From Incurvaria masculella (lineage: Eukaryota > Arthropoda > Insecta > Lepidoptera > Incurvariidae), in contig OX335657.1 in NCBI GenBank assembly GCA_946894095.1, positions 14,570,001 through 14,634,000 of the forward strand: a stretch of DNA of 64,000 nt. The letters run 5' to 3'. The translations under genes were made by a program, and so were the position numbers. The notes beneath the pieces were generated by a model. The model did no database searches. It saw only the letters and a program-made list of their open reading frames with translations, and was not told the DNA's origin. Positions 55,390 to 64,000 of this stretch are shown here, in pieces (positions within the stretch are counted from its first letter, which is position 1; every line of letters begins with the position of its first letter).

Positions 55390-56190
55390 GGCTACTTAGC
55401 GATACAGCTAAAATTTAGAGACCCTTCAACCCTGAAAGGATTTGGAGTCTCTCTTTCTATTTTAATAATCGACGGAGAATGCTCTTTAGACAATGCCATT
55501 CCTTTGTCCCCTTTCTACTATATCGCTCAACGCGCAAGAGGCCTTTACTCTCCTCATTCCTCCAATTAGAGCAACCGATCTTGTAAATCCTTTATTTTAG
55601 GTTCCGTGATCTGTATTGTATTGTATTATTTGTTCATCATCCATGTAGAGTACACTGCACTCGGATTTGTCATATTTAAACCGAGATGTTTTGGTCTTGT
55701 ATGAAATTTGTATTTCTGTAAGATATCTTGGTTATGTTTGCGAATTTAATTACTTCAAGGTGCCCTTGTTCTTTCATTGTCTCGTTTTCATGGAGAACTT
55801 GAATTTTGAAAACTATTTTATATTTATATATATATTATTATATATATATTTTATTTCTAATTTTACCACAGCATACCAGGTTTATTCTGTATTGACAATA
55901 CCTAAGGTTTGTGAGTGACCTTTACAGTTTCGCGGAAAGGCAGCTACTGTTTGTGGCTTTTATATACGAGCCGGAATTCATTCGTTCACCAAGTAGATCT
56001 TAGTGGCGTATGCCTTCAAATTTTTAAGTTGAGGCAAACTCTATACTCATCCAAACGCATTTTGCGAGTACAGCATGATCGAAAGATGATTACAAAAATA
56101 TTATTTTAATGACCGGTGCCTAGTTAACTGCCATGCCAGAATATTTTATAAGGAAAAACAACATTCCGTAAAATTCCAATTCTGTAAAAA
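55390..56190. other. mostly unassigned stretch
   Basis: Contains a short inverted piece of the AAACTTAGACTAAGTGGACG repeat at 55624-55680 and an (AT)n run at 55820-55850. No coding support. Confidence 0.4.
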
Positions 56191-56197
56191 TAACAAG

Positions 56198-56450
56198 GGT
56201 TCCACAACGTCGTACAAGACTTAACCCAAAAAATCACGTTTTTTATTAGGGGTTCCGTTTAATTTATATTTTTTTTTTAATTTCAGCTATTTGTTGTTAT
56301 AGCGGCAAAATAAATACACACTCTGTGAAAATTTCAACTGTTTCATTATCATGTCTGTTACATCTATCTATCTGTTCATGAGATACAGCCCTGTAACAGA
56401 CGAACGGACGGACGGACAGCGGAAGCTTAGTAATAGGGTTCCGTAGGCAT
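56198..56450 (-). repeat. TCCGT dispersed repeat, copy 2
   Basis: GGACGGACGGACAGCGGAAG and ACACACTCTGTGAAAATTTC on +, the reverse of copy 1. The left end is truncated. Confidence 0.65.
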
Positions 56451-56520
56451 CCTAAAAATAACTTTCCATGTGCGCCTTTTCATGGGCGCCTTTTTATTAC
56501 TCAATCTCTACAGACATTTT

Positions 56521-56894
56521 GTCAGCCTCAGTGGCCCAGTGGCGCGACACTTCGGCGATCGCTCTCCGAAGTTAAGCAACGCTGGGTCCGGTCTGGTCTT
56601 GGATGGGTGACCATTCGACCGTTGAAAAAGGCTGGCGTGGTTCGGATTCTACGTTAAACTGTAGGTCCCCTTCCTTACTTACTAGGTCGTCGGGTTAATC
56701 CCGCCCGGGTTGGTACCATCGCATTAGATGAACGATGGTCGAAGCGGCAATGAAAATTGTCCGTGTTTTCCATCCAGTTCAATGTAGCCGTGCAATATAA
56801 GGAAGGTCCTGGCATGGCACCTAGTTCTCATGTGGTGTGTTGGGCTAATACCATGACAGAAGGTGTGGCCATCCATGTCCAGTCACATAAAATA
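56521..56894 (+). mobile_element. full-length 5S-headed SINE, second clean copy
   Basis: GTCAGCCTCAGTGGCCCAGT, intact TCCGAAGTTAAGCAACG and TGGATGGGTGACC, full body, and tail CCAGTCACATAAAATAAA. A short deletion before the tail removes TATTAGC. Confidence 0.87.
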
Positions 56895-57172
56895 AACGAC
56901 ATTTCCACTCATCACTAGGCGCCCTCGTATGGCGCATCTGTCAAGAGCGAACTTATTTGAGATATATCTCGTATGTTCCAGAGAAGATATAATATGAGGG
57001 GCCAACAATGTTTTATATTTCAACAGTGAGGAATCTGTTGACCGTGTTTAGTACGCGGATAAACAGCAGCTGCGAAATTACGAGCAACCGCGCCATTGCG
57101 CGACAGATGGCGCACTCTTTGGAATACTACTATTTGGATCCTGAAAAGACCCGTTGGCTCTTCCCATGGATA

Positions 57173-57468
57173 AAAACCGTCCAAGTGCGAGTCGGACTCG
57201 CACACGAAGGGTCCCATACCATCGTGCAAGATTACAACGTACATGTACAAAACAAATCACCGCTTTAATTATTATTATTTGTTTTATTATCTTTGTTGTT
57301 ATAGCGGAAAAATATATACACACTCTGTGAAAGTTTTAGCTGCCTACCTATTACGGTTTATGAGATACAGCCCTGTGACAGACGGACGGACGGACGGACG
57401 GGTGGACGGACGGACAGCGGAGGCTTAGTGATAGGGTTCCCTTGGCAAGCTTTGTGTACGGAACCCTT
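57173..57468 (-). repeat. TCCGT dispersed repeat, copy 3
   Basis: CAAGTGCGAGTCGGACTCGC, a 10-unit ACGG/GGAC array at 57381-57420 and GATAGGGTTCCCTTGGC. Full length, inverted. Confidence 0.7.
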
Positions 57469-57640
57469 AAAATGAAGGAGATATGGCATCGATTGCGTCT
57501 GCTATAGAACCCGCTGTCTCCAATTTTCAAAAACCATTACATGCCACATGCAAACATTTTCACGGACGTACTGGAGGGTTTGTGTGGGTGGAAACTGACT
57601 TGACGAACGCTATTTTGCTCTAAGATGTGCTCTAAAACGT
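57468..57640 (+). repeat. dispersed repeat shared with 14405-14600
   Basis: ATGAAGGAGATATGGCATCG and GAACCCGCTGTCTCCAATTT match the copy at 14405. It begins where the TCCGT repeat ends. Confidence 0.45.
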
Positions 57641-57644
57641 CGAC

Positions 57645-58170
57645 TGTCTGGCATACGGCGCGCCCCCGGATTCCCATAAAGTTATATGGTCATTTTGACT
57701 ATATAGCGGAGTCGCGAGATGAGCCGCATGCCCCTTCTTCTAACTTTCTGTTCAGGGGCTCTTCCGGTATGGAAAACTTTCTTAAATATGTAACATCAAT
57801 TTGTGTCCGAGTGAAGTTAGTTTCCGTAGGGACCAAATTGATTTATTTTCGTAAACTAAGTTTCGTACAAAATGGGTCAAAGAAGGTTTAACGTTTAGAG
57901 TTCTCGTCAAACTGTCTGGCGTGTTATAAGTGAAAAAGAAAATAATAATAAAAAAAATAAAAATAATACCGAAGCCACAACTCGTAGTTGTGATTTAAAT
58001 TAAAAATTGAAATTTAAAAGACGCCAACTACGATTCTATTACACGTAAGCTACTTGAAGTCTCACAAATATTGACCACATGATAGCAAATTAAAGTCCCA
58101 TTAAAATTTTAATAATCCTTGTTCATGTTAGAATTTTGTTATAAATATGAAAAGACCGTGTCTAGCACAC
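57645..58170. other. unassigned stretch
   Basis: GC-richer at 57640-57800, then AT-rich. Short plus frames show no domain. Confidence 0.35.
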
Positions 58171-58174
58171 GTCA

Positions 58175-58683
58175 GAAGCCCGATTCTGCTATTTGTCCAA
58201 TTTCAAATCATTCCGTATAAGTTATGTTTCCGTACACGCTAAGTTTCGAGTGCGGTTTCCAAAAATCGGTATTCAGCTAATTCACACACGCGTTTTGTTA
58301 TTGTCTATGGAGTGGTTTGTCTTGCACGCCGCCTACAGGGTAAAATAACCTGTCACGATTTTGACAGTTATTTTCTCACCTAAATATGACATGCGAAAAG
58401 AAAGAGACAGCGATATGCCAACGTAATGTAGAAAAGTGATATTCGAAGTTCGGCGATGCGATGCTCCGAATTTGACAAATATAATTCTCAAAACCGCAAG
58501 TTGTCGGCAAAACACACGGCCCACGAGAACATGAGCGCGCGTAACGAGTTTGCGAACAAAACACAAACACAACGCATGCGTTTTGCAAACTGCGCTAGTA
58601 GAATACCTTTTCGCGCGAAACATGCGGTTTTGAGAAAACACAAACATAACGCGCGCAGTTATCAATTAGCAGAATAAGGCTTC
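58175..58683 (-). mobile_element. MITE family 3 (ATTCTGCTAATT TIR), copy 2
   Basis: Inverted copy of 51439-51943, about 6.2 kb away. Its long reading frames are the same by-products as in copy 1. Confidence 0.72.
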
Positions 58684-58689
58684 AGCAAA

Positions 58690-59160
58690 TTTAAAGAAAA
58701 TTAACCAAAATATTTCCAATTTCGTCACACTCGAAGAAAAATTAAATAAATAAAAAATGAATTGGTAACAATAACACGTCAAAGGTTCACAAAGAAGACT
58801 TTATGCGCGTTAAGCCGTATAACTAAATATTCCGTTCCGCGTAAGTTTTGAAACAGATTCAGAGGAACAAAATTGATTTTTTAAATAGTATTTTCTTGGC
58901 ATCCTTGGAGAAAAAGTGTGATATCTGCGATCAATTAAAATGTATGGCGTGGATACAATTTGCCAAGGAACACCTGTTTGACGTTAGGACCATACGTTGG
59001 TTAACACTATTTTGTGTATGCACCGCTATTAATATGTGAAATTATATTATTAGGTTATTGACAGTATTTTTACATATTCACAATATGGGTTACGTTACAA
59101 AATATTGGAAAATTGAAACATTCAAACCTTATTTCGATAATTATTATTGTTAATTGGAAA
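58690..59160. other. unassigned stretch
   Basis: AT-rich, with no ORF or repeat recognised. Confidence 0.35.
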
Positions 59161-59167
59161 GGCGCAC

Positions 59168-59727
59168 TTAAGGTGGGCCTTCCCGCTCGACTCCCCATAC
59201 AAACGTGGAAAGAAGATCATGCGTATATTTCTTGAAAAATTACACTCAAAACTGTTTTATTTAATCGAACTAGATGTCTGATGACCATTGGTATTGTAAA
59301 ATAGTATTTGGTTTCTAAGTTATAAGGTCTGAAAGCTCGAATTTTTCGCGCATTTTATACATTAACTTTGTACGTGGATTAGCCAACGATAAAATAAAAA
59401 CATCTTAAAAAGGTCATTAAACCTAGCTTGTTTCATGAAAATTTAAAATGAAATTGGTTTTCGTTTGATTTTTTACTACAGCGGTCGTTATGAGTTATAA
59501 GTATATAATATCAGTAATATGAGTATATAAATAAGTGTGTAATTTAAATTTCCGTAAATGTTACCAAATCAAACATTATGCGCATTGTCTGCTTTGTGGA
59601 CATGTTGCATTCCCCTCATCACGGAGCCTGTCTTAACCTTTGTAACAGGGAGGGTTCCAGAGCGCAATAGCACGGTGTCTTACCGTGCCCGCGAATGAGT
59701 TACTCCCGCCGGGAAGGGCCACCTTAA
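59168..59727 (+). mobile_element. TTAA-MITE family 1, copy 6 (diverged)
   Basis: TTAAGGTGGGCCTTCCCGCT to CGGGAAGGGCCACCTTAA. Both TIRs carry CTTCCCG instead of CAACCCG. The interior is the most diverged of the family. It shares its right TTAA with copy 7. Confidence 0.78.
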
Positions 59728-60265
59728 GGCGGCCCATCCCGCTCAACTCCCCGTACAAACGGGGAAAGAAGATCACGCCCATATTTATTGTCAAGGATTC
59801 CAAATTTTGCTCAAAATAGCTTTATTTGAACTAAATAGATGTCTGATGACCGTTGGCATTGTGTTTGGTTTCTAAGTTATAAGGTCCGAAAGTTCGAGTT
59901 TTTCGCGCGTTTTATGCAAGAACTTTGGAGGTGGATTACGCAATGATAAAGTTAGAACATCTTAAAAAGATTAGTCATCACACATAGCGTATTTAATCAA
60001 GATTTATAATCTATTTGGTTTTTGTTAGATTTTATACTACAGCGGTCGTGGTTTACTTTTAGCTATAAGTCGTTTTGTAATTAATATTTTCGTAAATCTT
60101 ACCAAATCATACACTATGCACATTGTCTTTTTTGTGGACATGTTGCATTCCCCTCATCACGGAGCCTGTCTTATTCTTTGTAACAGGGAGGGTCCCAGAG
60201 CGCAATAGCACGGTTTTGTACCGTGCCCGCGAACGAGTTAGTCCCTTCGCGAAGGGCCACCTTAA
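59724..60265 (+). mobile_element. TTAA-MITE family 1, copy 7
   Basis: TTAAGGCGGCCCATCCCGCT to GAAGGGCCACCTTAA. Directly adjacent to copy 6 in the same orientation with a single TTAA between. Confidence 0.8.
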
Positions 60266-60430
60266 ATGCCTACAGTGCGAAAGCGTCGCGGCGCCCACCG
60301 ACGCCTGGCGCCCGCGTCGGCGTCGCCACCGCGTAGTGTGCCGACGTCGCGGGCCACAGTCGGGCGCGCCGAGACGCCCCGACGCTTTCCCGAGCTCGGC
60401 CGGAAAACTCTTCCAAGCGGTGACAAAGTT
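60266..60430. other. GC- and CpG-rich island
   Basis: Strongly GC-rich, with dense CG dinucleotides (GAAAGCGTCGCGGCGCCCAC and onward), unlike any other part of the window. Open frames exist on both strands, including a minus frame from about 60508 with KFIKQGATPITVESSLNSTG. No Met or splice pair settles a gene. It may be a promoter-proximal exon or a CpG-rich repeat. Confidence 0.4.
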
Positions 60431-60737
60431 GCCGGTACTGTTCAGTGAACTTTCAACTGTAATTGGCGTGGCTCCTTGTTTGATGAATTTAAGACATTCG
60501 TGAATTCATTGTTGACGCGGAAATTATATTTTAAAATTTTCTGTTTTCATGAATGGGAAAACATAAGCTCGTGAAATATAACACGAAGTTATTTTCCAAA
60601 AGTGATGTGTTAGTGCAATTGGTTTTAGAGGATAGAATTAAATAGGTGAGTTCTTTGTAAAAAATATTCGAACTAATGTTTACATTTTGTATGTCATGAA
60701 CTGTTGCATATGATATCAATTGTTTGTACTTTACACT

Positions 60738-60900
60738 TTTGTAAACTTAGACTAAGTGGACGTTGAAAAAAAAACCAGCGGAGTTTCTTGCCAGTTCTTC
60801 TTCGCTGGGATGGCCGAACTGAACATAAAATATGACAAATCCGAGTGCAGTGTACTGTCTATGGATGATGAATAAACAATAAACGATAAACAATAAGTAT
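60738..60900 (+). repeat. AAACTTAGACTAAGTGGACG-family repeat, cleanest copy
   Basis: GTAAACTTAGACTAAGTGGA, GAGTTTCTTGCCAGTTCTTC, TATGACAAATCCGAGTGCAG and an ATAAACAATAAACGATAAAC tail. Confidence 0.62.
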
Positions 60901-60904
60901 GTAT

Positions 60905-61800
60905 CTTTGATCTACTATTTTTTTGTGCATGATCACGTAAAGAATATATTTTATTTTGTCAATATAGTGGCAGTTAATTGTTAACTTTAAGCAATACAAT
61001 TTCACGTGTTCCAATTTAATTAGTTAGATTATTTTTTTAATGTGTTGCGCAATATTTTTTTATAATTTCAAGCATTTCCTGACCTGAATGGATGTATAAC
61101 TTTAGTAAAATGAATTGTTAATTTTTATCATTTAATTAAACACGAAAAAATATGTTGCGCATTTTTTTTAATAAGTAGGTACAATAAATTGGATAATGTT
61201 TTCTATTACTGCAGAATTGTGGGGAAATTCATCGTGAATTTGTACATGTAAAACGTTTGTTAACCGCTTGATTTTTCCTGGTTATTTCCCAATATAGACT
61301 CGGCCATCTTTCATTCAATGACATGGTACCAACCCGAGCGGAATTAACCCTACACCTAGTTAGAATTAATTGTTTTTTTTTTCCTTATATTTTATATAAC
61401 ATTTGAAGTGTCACACTGTGAGCAAATTATTATTTAGAAATAAACACTAATATTTTGTTTCTTTAACTGGACAAGTACATCTAATACAATAATAAACCAC
61501 ATAGGTGCCGTGCCAGGACCTTCCTTCAGAAACCTGTCGGAACCAGCAGAGCCCCTTATCGCGAAAGGAATTATTTACAGTTACAATTATTAGCATTATC
61601 CCCTGAGAAAAAACATGGTTAAATGACACCAAAACCGTGTCAAAGAATATATGCACTGTGACACCGCAAACCGAGAATCGGGTAAAAGCGACCGCCCAAG
61701 AGTGTGCCACCAGTTACTTGAGGGTTTCTAGTTAAAATTAACTTTTATATTCAAGTAAATCAGGTAGTACATAGTGCCAAATGCTAAAAATATTCCAGTG
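60905..61800. other. mostly unassigned stretch with SINE scraps
   Basis: GGTACCAACCCGAGCGGAAT at 61325 and TGCCGTGCCAGGACCTTCC at 61504 are SINE body scraps on minus. The rest is AT-rich. Confidence 0.4.
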
Positions 61801-61805
61801 TTTTA

Positions 61806-62088
61806 AAGTTCCGTACCCAAAGGGTGCCAACGTAACCCTATTACTAAGCCTCCGCTGTCCTTCCATCCGTCCGTCCGTCTGTCACTGGGCTGTATCTTAT
61901 GAACCGTAATAGGTAGGCAGCTAAAGTTTTCAAGGTTTATTTTGCCGCCATAGCAACAATTAGTTAAAATTTAAAAATAATAAAAATTAAACGGAGCCCC
62001 ATACAAAAAACGTGATTTTTTTGTGTTAAATCTTGTACAGTGGTACGGCACCCTTCATGTGCGAGTCTAACTTGCACTGAGCTGGTTT
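61806..62088 (+). repeat. TCCGT dispersed repeat, copy 4
   Basis: AGTTCCGTACCCAAAGGGTG, CCGTCCGTCCGTCTGTCAC and TAAATCTTGTACAGTGGTAC. Right end decayed. Confidence 0.66.
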
Positions 62089-62094
62089 ATTTTA

Positions 62095-62645
62095 GCTGAT
62101 TTGCACTTTCTTTTTGTCTAAATTAAACTTTATTCTAGCTAAATCTACCACATCCGCTTTTACTAGATCATGTTATCGCAACCGAATGGTTGTTCTGATA
62201 ACACTTTATTTTATAGTTGACTCACTAAAACTGTACTTATGAAACTACTAAATAACATTAAACCAAAATATAGTTAACGTATTTTTTCTCAACATACCAT
62301 AAAAATTTTAGCCATTTTTTAAGTTTCGATAATAAAACAGTACCCAGGATGAAAAACTGAAAAATAATTTAATCGTCTGCGACTTTTATTGAGATTGTAC
62401 ATTATCCTTCGCAATCGAATGGTTGTTCTTAAAACACTTAATTGTATAGTAAAGTTACTAAAACCGCATAATATCGTCGCGATATTGATTAATATTGTCA
62501 ATTGTTTTGAATAAAAACAAATTAAGTAAAGTATTATTTATTTAATTCTCATAACTCTTTTGAGAATAAAAACATTTTTTTTAAATCACTGATTGGCTAA
62601 CATTATACCAAATAGGCATTTTATAAGAAACTAGGTGCCATTTTT
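62095..62645. other. unassigned stretch with an internal duplication
   Basis: CGCAACCGAATGGTTGTTCT at 62176 and CGCAATCGAATGGTTGTTCT at 62410 are near-identical in similar surroundings, so a segment of about 230 bp may be tandemly duplicated and diverged. Confidence 0.4.
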
Positions 62646-62654
62646 CATTAATTG

Positions 62655-62770
62655 TTTTTTTTTATATAATCTGAAGTGGATAAATCACCTGTCACGATAT
62701 TACCCCATTTTCAGAATTTTCATTAGCGCTTCAATGTAACGCGATGGTACTAATCTGGGGGGACCTATAT
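62655..62770 (-). repeat. degenerate SINE body
   Basis: TTTTTTTTATATAATCTGAA (tail) and TTCATTAGCGCTTCAATGTA then GCGATGGTACTAATC, decayed SINE body on minus. Confidence 0.45.
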
Positions 62771-63410
62771 TCTTCAGACGGACTGAAATCATTACGACAT
62801 GCACGGGAAATTAACGTCGGGAATAAATTAAGTGAGACCACTTATGTTATTTTTAATTTCTGGACCCCATACGGTTCCGGATACTGCATACCATACCCAT
62901 TCGTGATTATGCGTGGATAGTAGGAATAGAAGCGACCTTCAGTCCTACATGGGTTTCCAATTACGCAGTGACGTTTTCAATGATAATGCATGTTTAAAGG
63001 CTCAGTAGCGGTGCAGTATTAAAATTAATTCCTTGATTTTCCAAATATAGCGTGTAAACAGATAATAATCGGGCATAAAAAAATATTTGCGTTTCGTACG
63101 ATCTCTGCTGGTTGTATCCGCGTGTGTCGTGTGTGTACGTGCTAACAAGCTCCATCATTATTTGTACATTTGATTATTTTTGAAGATCTCTTAGCACTTA
63201 TTTACGCGTTAGTCTCTGTTTTATCGGCATTTTCGCATAGCATCAAGCAACGGTGCCAACAATCGAGGTATGGAGATTTGCGTTGCCACGAACGCACACA
63301 ATATTTCCAATAATTTGTATTGAAAATATTATTATTACTGGTACAATTAATTTGAGGTTATCCAATGACATCTGCATTGAAGCATTGTAATCAGATTTTG
63401 AAATTTTCTT

Positions 63411-63478
63411 CGGAAGCAGGATTCGAAACTGCCACCATTGGATTTTATGTCCACTGCTCTACCGCTGAGCTATCCCGA
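63411..63478 (-). repeat. pseudo-tRNA repeat, second copy
   Basis: On minus: GGGATAGCTCAGCGGTAGAG (D-arm) and TTTCGAATCCTGCTTCCG (T-arm and acceptor). The anticodon loop is degenerate. Flanks after 63480 resemble those of the copy at 26142. Confidence 0.5.
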
Positions 63479-63484
63479 CAGTTA

Positions 63485-64000
63485 TGTCAACTTACGATTT
63501 ATTGCATTACATCCGAATCGACACAATGCTTCTTACCCTACCACTACTATATGACACTGGTTTCGCATATTAATCCTATGCGAGGCATTTTGACTGCAAT
63601 TATTGATATATCAACTTAACGCTTCAATTTAGATGTCATTTCAAATTAATTAGATAAGGTTAATGGTCGTATCCATTAATACACAATATTATCAAGTACT
63701 TACCGTTTAAACTGGTGCAATATTTGTCGAAATTAAGGTTTCCAAGTGCGCCCACCCATTGGGCAAGTTTCAAGTTTCAAGGGCAGGACCAATTTAGTGG
63801 CCTGGAGTAACACCGGGGCACTAAAGTGGCATCGCACACAGTAAAACCATAAGTTCGACGTATATATAATAAAAACATTTTGACCAAATTATTTGTTATA
63901 ACTAAATATTTATTTGAAGAACAGATATTAAAAAGAACACTCAACAACGCGATAACAAACAAAATTAACTATGAAACAATGTCGCACTTTCGAGGACACG
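63485..64000. other. unassigned right end of the window
   Basis: A minus-strand donor (GGTAAGT on minus, at about 63700) follows a short open stretch AQWVGALGNLNFDKYCTSLN. No upstream acceptor in a compatible frame was found. Confidence 0.25.

Noticed and set aside
60123..60503. 126-codon plus frame
   Set aside because: Its first half is the right end of a TTAA-MITE; the second half is CpG-rich sequence open in several frames.
63700..63790. Exon of a gene extending past the window
   Set aside because: A donor-like site exists on minus, but the frame meets a stop upstream and no acceptor in phase was found.

Overview
The window looks like nuclear DNA from a moth or butterfly. It is AT-rich and intron-bearing. 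It carries lepidopteran-type SINEs with 5S-like and tRNA-like heads, a Dong/R4-like retrotransposon in TAA repeats, TTAGG-type telomeric motifs, and many small inverted-repeat elements. There are no operons, bacterial genes or CRISPR arrays. No species call is possible from sequence alone.

One complete host gene is supported: a five-exon takeout/juvenile-hormone-binding-protein (JHBP) family gene on the + strand, 2322-12755. Its exons are 2322-2394, 3874-4099, 5544-5665, 10721-10870 and 12589-12755. All four introns are GT-AG and the phases close exactly to a 245-residue secreted protein. A TATA motif at 2245 and a TCAGT initiator at 2273 lie upstream, and AATAAA at 12815 lies downstream. Intron 3 is about 5 kb and holds two LINE fragments in the sense orientation; introns 1 and 2 hold further repeat copies.

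The remaining sequence is almost entirely mobile DNA, most of it broken. Autonomous remnants are: a non-LTR RT fragment (7588-8087) fused to a longer LINE (8088-10345), a CR1-like C-terminus (31500-31913), a Dong-like endonuclease end (32123-32931), a mariner-like element with internal deletion (37385-38309), another LINE (41725-42840), an RT scrap (51184-51330) and several RTE-type 3' ends. Non-autonomous elements are: SINEs with either a 5S-rRNA-like or a tRNA-like head joined to the same body; two TTAA-bounded MITE families with seven and four copies; two other TTAA-bounded foldback elements; a roughly 330-bp MITE present as a head-to-head pair and a third interrupted copy; and several smaller hairpin elements.

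The elements lie inside one another, so relative ages can be read. At 30171-31319 a SINE sits inside a Helitron-like element inside a TTAA MITE. At 59168-60265 two TTAA MITEs abut and share one TTAA. At 18654-19225 an element contains a foldback with six AACCT units (the insect telomere motif) in its loop. No new multi-gene system is evident. The takeout-like gene and the architecture of the repeats are the parts most worth following up. Element boundaries were read by eye and can be off by several bases.
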